Below are positions 1 through 13,200 of a stretch of DNA of 64,000 nt, one piece after another. This DNA is from Mesostigma viride. Lineage: Eukaryota; Streptophyta; Mesostigmatophyceae; Mesostigmatales; Mesostigmataceae. Where the stretch lies: the NCBI GenBank assembly GCA_009746045.1, contig RPFO01000213.1:3275266-3339265 (forward strand). Direction: 5' to 3'. Every line of letters begins with the position of its first letter. Positions within the stretch are counted from its first letter, which is position 1. The position numbers and the translations under genes are program-made. Under the pieces are notes generated by a model. That model searched no databases and was not told the origin of the DNA. It saw only the letters and a list, made by a program, of their open reading frames with translations.

Positions 1-3000
1 GTCGCGTCGCACTCGGTGTTGACCAGCAGCACCTCGTGCGCAAACGCTCCTGGGAGTGTCTTGAAGAGAAGGTCCAGGCGGGGCGCGCCGCGGAAGTTGT
101 CGCGCACGTCCGGCGTCTGCAACGGAAAAGACACGGCGGGGACGAATAAATGAATAAGGGGCAATAATGAATTTAATTAGGGCGAATAATAAGTAACAGT
201 GGGGGGAACATAAATACAAATAAGGGAATAAGATACAGCGAAGGAGGGGACCGAGAGAAACGGGGGGAACATGGGAGCGCGGGGAAGGGGGCAGGCCCCG
301 CTGCCAGGAGGGCCAGGGCACACAGGTAAATTTTATCTACGTTAACACAACGTGTTACGACATAGTCGCGCGATTTCCTCAACAAAATATTACACGAGGA
401 AGAGTCAATAGATGTAAACTTTGGCTGGGGACCGAGGGGGGAAAATATATGGGGGATGGGGGGGGGGGGGGGCAGGGGAGATGACGAGTAGCGACTTCAG
501 ACCCTTTCGAGCAGACATCCCATTGTGGGTAATGGCCCTGCCGCTCATGCCGCTCGGGTCCTCCACGTGCCGCTTCATGTGCATCGGCTCCGTGGCATAA
601 TCAGATGGCGGACAAGGAGACGGATATACATGTATAATCAGATGACTGACACGAGTTCCTGAAAGGGGCAGAAAGGCCCAAGGCCAACACGAGCCCACAA
701 TGCCCGGCAACGCCATTGTTTGCACCCCTCACCCCCCATCCCCCCCCACTTGCGAGCTTTTTTCTCAAACTGCCGTCCGGCTCCCCCCGACTCACCTCCA
801 GTACAACCACTCCAGCCGTCTGCGCTGCCCCCAACTCACCCTGCCCTCCATGCTGCAGCGCCGCTCCCCATACCCCAAGCGGAACCGATCGCCCACCACA
901 GATACTAGAAGGCACCCAACTGATACCAATAGTCGACTAAGATAGGCACCCCCCTCACCGACACAATGTCGTAGAAACCGCTAACCAATAAGTTGGTAAA
1001 GGAAACGCAAGGGGCAGGGGGGTGAACACGCCCTTGTCCAACATAAAAATCAAAATAAATACATTATACAAAATAAACTATCTTTGTACCCCTCTGCGCC
1101 TCACCCCGCCAAACACAGCACACAACCCAGGTCCTCACCGGTACGATATCGTAGAACCCGTTGGGCAGCCTCATGTCCAGGATGCCCGAGTCGTAAAACC
1201 GGCGCACGGCACGGTTGACCATCGACGCCGTCGAGTTCAAGAAGTCACTGCCGCCCGAGTCCGTCTCCCCCGAGGACGAGGCGTCGTCGTAGTCGTCCTC
1301 GTCGGCCTCCACGGGCGGCCTGTCCAGGTCATCCCTCGACCGGTTCAGCTCCGTGATGCTCGTGCTCGTGCGCTGCGACTGCGACTGCGACGCCGAGTGG
1401 AGCGTGGAGGAGGAGAAGGAGTTGGACTTGGAGAGGACCTCGAGGCCGTTCCCTACAGCCGCGGTCCCGCCGCTGGTGCCCGCGTTGCCCCCGCTGGTGA
1501 ATTTGCTGCCGGGCAGCCAGAGGTTGGTGCCCAGGATGCCGCCGCCGCCGCCGCCGCTGACTGTGGACCCGGAGAGACCCCCGCCGGGGCCTCCGGTGGC
1601 TGGGCCTTGGGGTATAGGGGAGAGCTGGTGGTCGGGGGTGGCCGGGTTACCGTACCCAGCGACGTAGTCGCTGAAGCTGCTGTTGGTGGATTGGGGCGCT
1701 GCTCGGGGAGACAAGGGGAAACAAGAAGAGGGGAGAACGGGGAAACAAGTAGGGTTAAAGGGCAGGGGGACACGGCAGCACACAGTGTAAACCCTCGTAA
1801 CAAGTACGGCCCTAGTTGTTAGCAGAAATACCTAGTTTCCCGAGGCCTTAGGGCAGTGAGAGAAGCTAGGGCGCCCTCCCTCCCTTCTCATGGTGTATAG
1901 GGGTTGAAGGTGCCTCTGTTGGTACCCACGTGACACAGTTTGTTGGTACCCACGTGACACAGTCTACGTGATAACTAATTAACTCATTTCATGAATTTAT
2001 TAAATATAATTAACGAATCACGTGGATAGATGGGCGCCAGGTCATGTGCGGTGTGGCATCCACAGGGTTTGCCACGGGGTGACAACCACAGGGGGGGTGC
2101 GTGTGAGAGGGATGCCAGGCATGCATGCGGACGACTTTGGGTAAAATGGTGAAATAAACAAGACACCGAGGGGGAAGAGGCATATCTAATCTAAAGAGGC
2201 ATATATAATAACCAAGACACCAAGGGGGAAGAGGCATATCTAATCTAAAGAGGCATATATAATAACCAAGACACCAAGGGGGAAGACGCGGTAGGGGAGA
2301 GGTCAGGTGAGAAAAAGCGATGGATGACTCAGAACGGACGAGTGTGAGTTTCCGTGCGGATGTTGAATCCCGATCGCGCAACCATCAGGTTGCGCAGCCA
2401 CCCCTGTGTCGCAAGACACCCACCACCCTCTTTTGCGTTGCAACACACGCATGCAAACACGTGATCACGCATCATTGCACAGGGACCGACGGACGGACGT
2501 ACCCGACGCCGCAGGGGTCACCCCGCGTGCGCGGGGATCGGACGACAGGCTCGTGCGCGCCTGCCGCTGGCTCCGCGAGCTCCCCCGCCGCGCCCAATCC
2601 CACGCCCTCGCCGCCAGTGCGTACTCTGGGTTGTCCTCCTCCAGCGCCCCCGCGGGGGGGAGCACGTTGGCGCCTCCCCCGCCCCCACGCGCGCTCCCGC
2701 TCGTGCGGGACGACTCGGCGTCGGACCCACCGCCGTGGTTGGGGCTGACAGCGCCACCGCGGGGGTCGTCGTCCTGCGTGCGCCAGGAGTCGGGGGGAGG
2801 GCCGTTGAGGCGCGCGGTGGCGCTCCGTTGCTGGAGCTGCAGGGGGGGGGGAATGGGAAAGGGGAGGGGGGGGGGACGGAGGCTCATGAATGGATCAATG
2901 AATGAACGAACGGACCAATGGATGGATGGATGGATGGATGGATGGATGGATGGATGGATGGATGGATGGATGGATGGATGGATGGATGGATGGATGGATG

Positions 3001-5125
3001 GATGGATGGATGGATGGATGGATGGATGGATGGATGGATGGATGGATGGATGGATGGATGGATGGATGGATGGATGGATGGATGGATGGATGGATGGACT
3101 GACGGACGGACTGACGGGCTGGCTGGTTGGCGGGCGGGCGGGCGGGCGGGCGGGCGGGCGGGCGGGCGGGCGGGCGGGCGGGCGGGCGGGCGGCGGGCGG
3201 GGGCGGCGGGCGGGCGGGCCGGCGGGCGGGCAGGCGGGCGGGCGGGCATGGGCGGACGGACGGACGGACGGACGGACGGACGGACGGACACGGACGGACG
3301 GACGGACGGACGGACGGACGGACGGACGGACGGACGGACGGACGGACGGACGGACGGACGGACGGACGGACGGACGGACGGACGGACGGACGGACGGACG
3401 GACGGACGGACGGACGGACGGACGGACGGACGGACGGACGGACGGACGGACGGACGGACGGACGGACGGACGGACGGACGGACGGACGGACGGACGGACG
3501 GACGGACGGACGGACGGACGGACGGACGGACGGACGGACGGACGGACGGACGGACGGACGGACGGACGGATGGATGGACGGAGGGATGGATGGATGGATG
3601 GATGGATGGATGGATGGATGGATGGATGGATGGATGGATGGATGGATGGATGGATGGATGGATGGATGGATGGATGGATGGATGGATGGATGGATGGATG
3701 GATGGAAGGATGGATGGGTGAACGAATGGGGGGGCAGGAGATGCGAAACTGACAGGAGGAAGGGGAGATTCCGCACAGATACGCATTTCAGAGGTAGGCA
3801 CGCACAGGTGGGCATTTAGCAAAATGCCTACCTGTGCGGCATTTTCCAAAGAAGCTTAATGTAGGCTGAAGGAAAAGCTATAAACACTGAACTATGTGAA
3901 TGCAAGGAAAGCTTTAGGAGAACGATATGCGCATGTCCAAGACAAGTATCGGTCAAAGCTTGGGCACATCAATAAAAGCTGCTGTGTATTACAGGAGAAG
4001 CGTGGTGGGAACTAGGGAGGCCGCGGTACCAGCCTTGTATCCTAACACGCAGAATGTCTCTAGACAACACCTAACAGGCGAAGAAGGGGTAAACGGCACG
4101 CTACGCATACATGCAGACGCATCTGAGTGCAACCTGTCTGGCTGTCATGGACATGAATAATGGATATGCCATGTAAGTGGCCATCGCCAATCCTATTTGG
4201 TGCATAAATCTAAAAACGCAGAAGGTGGTGTGCATGCCAACTCCCAACATGTCCAAGAGAAAAGTGTAGGCCAATCAGATATCTTGTTTTGGCAGACACA
4301 TGGACACCTGACACGATGTAGAATAGTTGAAACTGAGATGGACTGAATGACAAAAGCATCAAAAGTGTATCCAAATCGTATTGACTAGAAATAAAAGCTA
4401 CATGACTACACAACTGATACTCAACACGTTGACAGCAGTATCGGGCAAACCGAGAATGGCTCGAGAACTAAGAGCCGATCGTACTTGTTATAAGAGGCAC
4501 CCAATGGCTGACAGCAACGCACAGGTATCAGACAGGGATGCCTTGTTGGAGGCTTGCAAAAAGCTAAGGGCTCCCCGTACCCCGGAACTTGTAACAGAAA
4601 ACCGAAAGCTTGCTGACACCGCCAAGATAAATGCCGAAGGCCGCGATAGGGCATGCTCGCGATGAATGCCTTTGCATAAGACGGCCTAGAAAACGGACCT
4701 TACGTACTCCCATATCGTCCTGCACCTTACCTAGACAACATGAATAGAAGCTATGAATATTTCATCGGACCATGGCAAACCTCGTTCTTAAGAAAAAATA
4801 AAATAAAAATACTTACTCGCAAGTTGCGAAGTTGGTCGGCGGCTCGTGTCCGAGGGCTTGCATCCTCATCATCTGCTTGTACAGAAACGCAACAAAAGAA
4901 GAAGCTTCATTACAACCATGTCGCTAATGACTTTATGCCCCGGGGTAACGATGCTGGCGCCATCGTTTCAGCATCATAGTGCTGACTTTCTAGCAACTGC
5001 ATCAACGATCCCAACATGAAAAACAAAAGGACACGTCCCTAACGGCACGTACCTTTAGAATCTGCGCTTTTAGCGTCCCATCCTATCTGCAAACGCTCCT
5101 TGACGCGCTGAATTAACTTGTTCAT
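1..5125 (-). CDS. EDR1/CTR1-domain protein, N-terminal part (partial, runs off left edge)
   Basis: Seen: five exons on the minus strand join in phase: 5125-5053 (ATG at 5125, donor GTACGT), 4872-4817 (donor GTAAGT), 2836-2503 (donor GTACGT), 1698-1139 (donor GTGAGG), and 116-1 (acceptor TTGCAG), which continues beyond the window. This gives about 379 residues. The N-terminus is basic ([13 protein letters not shown]), followed by Ser/Gly-rich low complexity. Exon 3 has [15 protein letters not shown], resembling the start of the EDR1 domain. Exon 4 ends [10 protein letters not shown]...NGFYDIVP and exon 5 has [11 protein letters not shown], which fit the GFYD and VVLVN-D signatures of that domain. 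Family knowledge: the EDR1 domain (PF14381) precedes a Raf-like MAPKKK kinase domain in plants and also occurs in ARMC3-type proteins. The kinase domain, if present, lies off the window. Inference: a signalling kinase regulator or Raf-like kinase. Domain call fairly likely; full protein identity uncertain. Confidence 0.6.
2918..3716. repeat. GGAT/GGCG/GGAC tetranucleotide array in intron 2 of the EDR1-domain gene
   Basis: Four blocks follow each other: (GGAT)n at about 2918-3100, (GGCG)n at about 3127-3250, (GGAC)n at about 3253-3568, and (GGAT)n again to about 3716. All share GG plus two variable bases. On the gene strand the array is pyrimidine-rich (CCAT/CCGT/CCGC) and ends about 80 bases before the acceptor of exon 3. 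It is open in several frames ([12 protein letters not shown] repeats) only because a 4-base unit never makes a stop. Confidence 0.95.
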
Positions 5126-7236
5126 ACCCGGCTATACCCCGGCCCCCAGGGGCCTACGACCTTGGCTGATGCAGACAAGCATTCCAGTATTCTCTTAGCA
5201 ATCCCCGCGCAACTGATGTACAGAAAACGGCCGGGCAGGGCGGCATTTGGTCGGCATCTTTTGAAAAATTTACAAGAGAGGACTTGGTGGCTTGCATGCT
5301 TTGTCGCCGGTCAGCTGCCTACCAGTTTGTCTGCCATGGCCGCTGGCGCATTATGCGAATGATTGATGCACTGATGACGCTATAAAGTAAAGCGTCCCCC
5401 ACTCATGATTGATGATGTCCGCTCTCGCACGGATGAACTCGGAACAAACCTGAATATTATTGGGACGATCTGATTCTTGGACGAGACGGCAGGGCGGTCC
5501 GACGCCGTGAACTAGACCTCTAACGTTGTCCGTATGGTCGCGGTCAACAATCTTCATCAGTCATGCAGGCCAGGAAATTCCCAGTTTCTATTCGAGCCTT
5601 GATAATAATGGCAACTGATGCGCAATGTACGGCGCAGGACCTGTCCATTTCGCGGTAACTTGACCGTTTTTTACCGGCGTGGGCAGAGCGTAGATCAGAG
5701 CGTGGGAATTAACCGATAACCGTGGGATTCAACTAAAAACAACTAACTAACTAAATTAATAACCGACTGACACGCGCGCGGCAAATGGCCGAGCAGCTTT
5801 TGCTCATTTTCGCTTTTCAGCCATCACCCCTTCATTCCTGGGCGGTGCAGCGGCTTCAGCTGTTCAGCACCCAATTTGCTTTACTGGCAAATCCCGTTGC
5901 ACCTCCAGCCTCAGCAACGTTCTGGGAATTAATTAAATTTGACAGCGCGTGTACGCTGGATGTAAATAAATTTGTACGGGGAATTGGTCTTGGCGGGATG
6001 CCGTGTTCCTAGGCGGGAAATGCATGCTGTTCGGGCGGGAACGTGAGACTCCTCGCTCTTGTGAAGAAGGTATGCCCGAGTGTAAAGTGCGAAGGCTTTC
6101 TTCCTGCCCTGACAAGCATATAACCGGAAAATCAGAGCCAAGTTGCTAAATATTCTGGTTTAAGGTAACTCCTACGGTAATATGTCCGACAGCGTGCCTA
6201 ATGCAAAGCGACCTTGGTTTCTGCGTCGACTGTCATGCAGATGCCACGGATAATGAGGGTGGAATTTCGCTTAATGGGCGGGGAAGCGTACACTCAGTAG
6301 GCTGCCCGAGATTTCACTCGTTTGCCGCGTTTGAATAGACATGCCTACATGTCATGGTGTTTGGGTTTTGCCGAGGCATCCCTGAGCATCTATGCGTTAA
6401 TCATTTAGCCGTGTGGCGATCCCGGACCGTTGGGGAGCACCCCAAGTACGCGACCAATCCACAAAGGGGAAAAGCCGGCGGCCCAATAGCGGGCGGGTGC
6501 CCAAGGTAAGCCCAACCCAGTTGCAATACACTAAAACGCGGGATGCACTCGGATTGGTTGCTTGCTCGGACTGACCTTTGGGGCTGGGCGGAGCCATCGG
6601 GCGACACTAGTATACTTGTAGGCGTTCTGGCGTTTATTCACCATGATCGGAGGTGCATCTTCTCCCCTCGAATGGCAGCCTTTAGCCAGATTGGTTGGGT
6701 ACGTTGATCGTTTTCTTACATGCGTCATCTACCTAAGAACAACTGTATGTATGGTGCAGACATTTGTTGTACCATGGTTTGTTATATTGCATAAATAATT
6801 TGGGAAAAAAATCACGACATGCCACAGCGCAGGAATTCCTGCAAAGAATCTTGAAACCACATTTCCCTGGGTAAAGAGAAAAGAAGATTCCACGGCTTGA
6901 AAAATGCTTTCCTGGGAACAAAAGGGACCCTTCCAGCACACACCAGACTGGGGAATGCCAAAGAGTCCCCAGAATGCCCTGGGTTCTAAAAATTTATTCT
7001 CGTGCGTGCTGGAAGGAGAAAAGAAAACAACATCCGCATTCGCAAGCTTATCCATCTCAACGTATACACATGGGGGCCACGAGTTGCCCCCCACAATACA
7101 CAAGGTCTTATGGGTCACTGAGACATGTGACCAATACGCACCATGTTTAGGTACGGCATCTGCCATGAATTACATAACGAAAACAAACAAACAAACATTA
7201 TGTACGTTCACAGACACTAGGTTGTGTCTAGTATTT
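5126..7236. other. Intergenic, no gene supported
   Basis: Lies between the stop of the large membrane-protein gene and the ATG of the EDR1-domain gene, both on the minus strand. It should hold the 3' UTR of the former and the promoter of the latter. TGTAA, a polyadenylation signal used in volvocine algae, occurs on the minus strand at 7176-7172, about 60 bases after the stop. A 145-codon open frame at 7166-6729 (minus) is AT-rich, follows the stop directly and looks like nothing I know; I treat it as 3' UTR. Confidence 0.5.
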
Positions 7237-10200
7237 TCAGACATTCGCAGGAGCACCGTCAGGCGTGCTCGCCCCGCGTTCGAGGCTCCTTGAACGCATT
7301 TGGCCCCCATCTGACTCCCGCGGTGACCCCTGGTTGTGCACCGGGGCGGCCGTGATCGTGCTGTCCAGACCAACGCCCGCCGCACGATCCCCGCACATGC
7401 CCAACCAGCCATGCACCTTGGCACCCAGTTTCCCCAAGGCCTTCCCGACAAATGAAAACAGCAGCGTGCCCAGCAGGCCGCTGTACGTATCCACGACAGC
7501 TTCCACATGGCCCCCGCTCGCCAGGGCTGCCCGGTTGCGCCGCCAGTCCCTGCCCACAAAGAGCAGGATGAGCCGCAGCAAGATCAGCACGAGTGTGCCA
7601 TTTGCTAGCATGAACGCGGCCGTGACGGCCTTTTGCCCGCTGCCCGTGAGCCGGGGGTACACGAGCCAGAGTCCGCACAGGAGCGTGACGAGGTTGCAGA
7701 ACCAGACCAGGTGGTGCAGGAAGTTGAGCCGGCGATTAGAATAGGGGCGCATGTAACCCGCCAGGAACAGCGTGAGCAGGACGACCATGAGCCCCGCGAG
7801 CAGCTGGGGGAATTCCTCAGTGGCAGAGAACACGGCGACCAGCAGAAGCCCGAGCTTGGACAGCAGTACCAGCCCGTCCCAAAAATAGACGCGCTCGCGC
7901 AGCCCGTGGCAGAGGAAGCCGTACGTGCGCCGGAATAGCGGGTCGCGTAGCTCATCGCGGTGGGCCCACAGGAAAGCGACCATGCCCAGCGGCCAGCCCA
8001 GGCCAAAGAGCAGGGTCCCTGGCACACCCACCGCGAGCGCAACCGTCAGGTGGTGGCCGACGAAGCACTCTTGCTGCATGTCCTCCAGCCAGTACCTGCG
8101 GAGGGGAGGCATCGGGGACCGATGGACATATATATACACCCCGCCCCACCGTCTAGGTCATCTAGTCGCTCTACACGTAAGCCAGCCATAATTTCAATGC
8201 ACAAGGATACACATTTCCATCCCCATTCATCTTCATCATCCTGAACGACTCGAACACGCGGACAAGATAACGGCAGGCTCGAGCTACCATGGTCCGGATT
8301 CTCCCGATTTCTGGCCTGCGCTGGTTGTCTCCTTGATATATATACATAGCTTGGTCATTTCCACGTATTGTTTGTTGACACATCCTTTTATCTGGACGGC
8401 AAAAGTTATGCATGCGTGAGCGGCAACTGGATGCCACCGGCTAAAGTTGACTTGGTGTGGAGAAGCAGTGCCACGTAAAACCAAAGATTGACATGGTATG
8501 TTCTATGGAAATGAGATGGCATTGTAATATCACTAAAGGACGCCCATCGCTAGCAAGGTGGAAGCTACCAATGTCCCGCCTCACACTAGGCATTGCTGCA
8601 GGTCGTGGCACGCATATGTGGCCTGATTACCCCCAGCTTCCATATTCGTTCGGCAGATTGAGGGTCCGCCATATACACGGACAGATCAAAAGCATAGCTA
8701 TACACGGCCAGCACATCAAACAGCTCCTCACAACCAGCTGCCAACATCAAATACTGGCAGACGCACCTTCCCACGGCGGCTGAGTTCCCGTAGTAGCGCT
8801 GGCTGGGATCCCCCTTGTCCACGCGGATGCAAGCAAACAGGGACAGGAGGCGCTCCATCACGTTGGGCCAGATGAAGAAGAACCCGCACAGCGCCGTCAC
8901 ACGCAGCCTGGGCACGACATACCCTCGCCACCGCTGCCACAGCCCGTTTCTGCCTCCCGCAGTGTCACTACCCACGGCCACCACCGGGACATCTTGCCCT
9001 CCCTGGTTTCCCTCCTCCTCCTCCTCCCCGTTTGTCGTGCGGATACTCCCATGGCCACTATTAATAGAGGTTGCGTCCGCACGGCTTGTCTGCGTCACCG
9101 TCGCGTCATGCTCGGGGAACTGGACGGAATATATTGAATACGAGGGCGACTTCACGTTATAGGGGTCGGAGCGCAACAGCAGGACGGGATCCTGCTCCAC
9201 GTGAAGCTGCCGCGCGCCACGCAGGCCTGGTTGATCTTCAGGCCGCTCTTGACCTGGCATCTCCTTCTCCCACTTCAATGGCGAAGCCTGCTGTGCCTGC
9301 GCATGCGATTGATCCACAGGGTAGCCGTTCACGCCGCCCCCGCCAACCCCGCCAGCTGGCGTCCCCAGGGTGGACACCCCGACATCAGCTGTGACGGACG
9401 TTGCCGCGGCGGCCAAAGGAGATGAAACGGCGGACGGGTACCCAAGCAGGCTACGGTGCCTGGGGGTCACACCGGGCACCCCCTGGTGGGACTCGTACCC
9501 TGGGGAGGGCAGTGCGGCCAACCCTGCACTGGTGGTCACAAACCCTCCACTGGAGTTGAAGGAGGACGACCGGCCGAATGCGATGCCCCCCCCGCTCGAC
9601 AAGGCCCCGTTGGCGCCCGGCCAGTCCGAGTCCCCCTGGCTGCCGCTGCCCCGCCGCCTGTGGGACCCTGGCCGTTTCAGCGAGGGGCTGGCCACGCGGG
9701 GGGTGATCGTGGGGGCCATGCTCCCCTTGGCGACGTATACGGTGTGGCTATTATTATCATTATTAGTCTTGCTCTTGTTGTTGTTATCGTTGTTGTTGTA
9801 ATTGCTGGCATCCTCCCTTGCTGGGCCCGTGCCGTGGTCGCTCGGCAGGACACCGGTGTCCGCGTTAGACATGACCGATATTTTGTCAAGGTCCAACTCA
9901 AAGCTCTCAATTATGCTGCTCTGCCGGTGGTGGTGGCCCGGCCGAGACGTAGGCGCTGGGAGCCGTGGCGGCGAGATCACACACCCGAGTTCCCGCTGGG
10001 ACCGCGCACTCCCTGGAGACAATGGCAAGCCACCACCTGCCCCTCCGCCCTCTTCATGCACCGCAGCAGAGGACGCGGTGGAGAATCCCCGACCAAACCC
10101 GCGCAGGCGGGCGAGTGGTGTCGGCACGTCCCTGCTGTGATGGCTCACCACGCTGCTGGCCAGCGTGAGCGTCCGCCCGAGGTCCCTGGACTTGAACTTG

Positions 10201-13200
10201 GCGGCTGGGAGGGTCCCCCGTGCCTGATGCCAGAAGAACAGGGCGGTCCAGGACATCAGCGCGGCGACTAGCAGCAGCGGGGGCAGTGACGCATAGGCCA
10301 GCACGTCCTTGAGCGCCGCGGACAGGTGGGGGCCGTCGGACAGCAGGCAGCGGAAGGCGAGCATGCCGCCGCCGATGCTGGCGATGAGCTTGGAGACGCC
10401 CAGCACGCCCTCGATGGCAGGCGGCCACTGGACGCTGAAGCGGAAGATGATGCCCAGGAGCTGTGGGCGGAGGGGTTGGGACGGGACGGACGAGGGAGGG
10501 AAGGGGAGGGAGAGGACGGGTGCAGGGGAAAACAGGGACATGGAAGGCCAACGAGCGCGGCAGAGGGCAATTCAATGCAGCTCATGAAAAATCGTTGCCG
10601 GTGCATCCTAACGCAGAACTCGGCTGCCCATCAATCTGGTTGGGTCTGTGGTCATGAGGGGCACACAGTGCCAGTAGCCAAACAACTTGTAACTCATTCG
10701 ACCCTTTCAAGGGAAGCACGAAAAGAAATGGATGCATATGCGCAAGGCGTGCAGACACAGCATCCCCCCTCACTTGCAGGCAGGACAGCGAACATGCTTG
10801 TACCCAGGGGCCGACACCCACCTGCAGGTAGGACAGCAGCATCTTGACCAGGTCCATCGTGACCAGCACATCGTCGCCCTCGGACCGCGCAGCGATGGCC
10901 TTGTGCGTGAGGAAGGCTATCGTTGCCGCATACGCCAGAAATAAGAGGCAGTAGTACGCAACGGTGGCGCCCCGTGAGGGGCAGCGTGCGCACTCAAAGC
11001 TGGCGGTCAGCGCGTAGTCGTCCGCGCACTGTGCGCAGAGGTTGCCCTGCAGAGAGGGGAGGTAAACGATGCAAATGAACGAAAAGGAGGCCAGGTTCGT
11101 TGGGGATAAGGTATCAAAGAGACAACCAGGTATCGTTATCCAGTAGAATAGTCCAGTAGCATAGTTCAGTAGAATCATCCCGCCAATCTTGAGTTTTTTC
11201 TGCATGAATGGCCAAAGGGGTAGAGCACAAAGGACTGGCAGAGTACATGGGGCGAGGGACCTTGCACGAGGCGGCCACTTTTCTTCAGGGAAGCCAGCAG
11301 GGAGCACTGCGGGCATCGCCACCAGAAAGATACTAGCAGAACAATAAAAGAATACATGCTACTGAAAGAATAGCATGAGAAAGATACTACTATAACAATA
11401 AAAGAATACATGCTACTGAAAGAATAGCATGAGAAAGATACTACTAGAACAATAAAAGAATACATGCTACTGAAAGAATGGCATGAGAAAGATACTACTA
11501 GAACAATAAAAGAATACATGCTACTGAAAGAATGGCATGAGAAAGATACTACTAGAACAATAAAAGAATACATGCTACTGAAAGAATAGCATGAGAAAGA
11601 TACTACTAGAACAATAAAAGAATACATGCTACTGAAAGAATGGCATGAGAAAGATACTACTAGAACAATAAAAGAATACATGCTACTGAAAGAATAGCAT
11701 GAGAAAGATACTACTAGAACAATAAAAGAATACATGCTACTGAAAGAATAGCATGAGAAAGATACTACTGGAACAATAAAAGAATACATGCTACTGAAAG
11801 AATAGCATGTAGTTTTATCTGAGGATCCCCTTTTGAGAAGCTCCCACCAGCTTCCCATGAAACCGCAGCCGCCTCATCTCATCCCTTCCCAGAGGAGCCC
11901 CGTTAAGCCCCCCTCCCTTCTACCCCCAATGTTGCTAGAATTCCAATTCTACATCCCTGTCGCTGCATGAACGGCCTTGAAGGCTTACCCGTGGCTGCCC
12001 AGATACAGCTGGCTATGATGACATTGGTGGCCTGCGGGCTATACGTAGACATGCCCCAATGAAAAGCCCTTTGGACGGCAAACCGTTCTGGCTCCTAGCC
12101 TACATGCTTGGCCGTTGCCACTGAGGCTGTGTCCTCAGCCCAGTTCAGAGTAGCCAACTAAGGAGACAGGGTCCTACCTGGTATCCCTCTGCGCAAGCGC
12201 CAAATAGCAGGTCCTGCCCAGCCAACGCCCCCGAAGAAGACACGGCCTGTGAGCGCGGGGGAGCAGGGGGCATTCCCCCGCCATGCAACGTGGCCTGTTG
12301 GGCCTCCGCCTCGTCCCCCGCGGTCCACCCCACGGGGGCCTGGGGTGCCCCGTCCCTCGTGCACGCGTCCTCATTAAGGCACGGGTGGAACTCGTAGGAC
12401 GTGGGCGCGCTGTGCCAGTAGCCGGGCGCCGCGAGGACGAGGGCAGGGCCAAGGCACAGCGCGCCGATCGGGCAAACGTCACAGCTGGTGTTGGCGGGGT
12501 TGAAGCTGAAGAAGAGAGGGGGTTGGCAGGCGACGCAGGCGAGGCCGACGCGGACCTCACCGGGGTGGCAGGGACGTACAGACACCTGCAGGAGGGAGTG
12601 GGGGGAGAGGAAATGGGTGTGAGGTGGTTAGGTACAGCAGCATGGCGAGTACGCACCTATCGATGCACACAGCACAGCAAGCAAGGTTGGCACACAGCAG
12701 CCAGCAAAACTGCCCCCTTTCTTTGTATTACCGAGCAGCGTTACGTAACTGCTCCTCGTGTGTGGTGCTTGCTCCGAGATACAACCTGGCTCTGCCGGCA
12801 AAAGGTAGATAGAAGCAAGGGCAGGCAAAAGGAGACTGGTAAATCTTCTCGCGGGAAAGGATGCGTGTACCTAGTGTCTGTGTTCTCCCCACTACATCAG
12901 ACATGCCAGCTGGGACGGTTGAAGGCTGTCCACACTGCCAAGACGTTGTCCAATATTTCAACAAAGGTCACGCATTCGACTGATAGATTTGAGAATCTGT
13001 CGGACACCCCGACGCCCTCACCTCTAGGTATGTGCTCTCCAGGCCCCGCTCATCAAAGCGCAGGGCATAGGAACCCTCGTCGGCGGTCACCGTAAGGTCA
13101 GTGAAGTTCGCAATGCCATAGCGCATGCCCTCCGTCAGCCGAGCCCCCAGCGTGGCTGCTTGGCTCGAGGTAGAGCTGGTGTTGGTGGGCCCCACCAGGG

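Noticed and set aside
2884-3849. Long PSIH/PSVR and MDGW/TDGR open frames
   Set aside because: They are forced by the 4-base repeat, appear in several frames at once and lie in an intron whose flanking exons join in phase.
9456-10271. 271-codon plus-strand frame opposite exon 14
   Set aside because: Shadow of the GC-rich coding strand; the minus frame has membrane helices and consistent splice phases.
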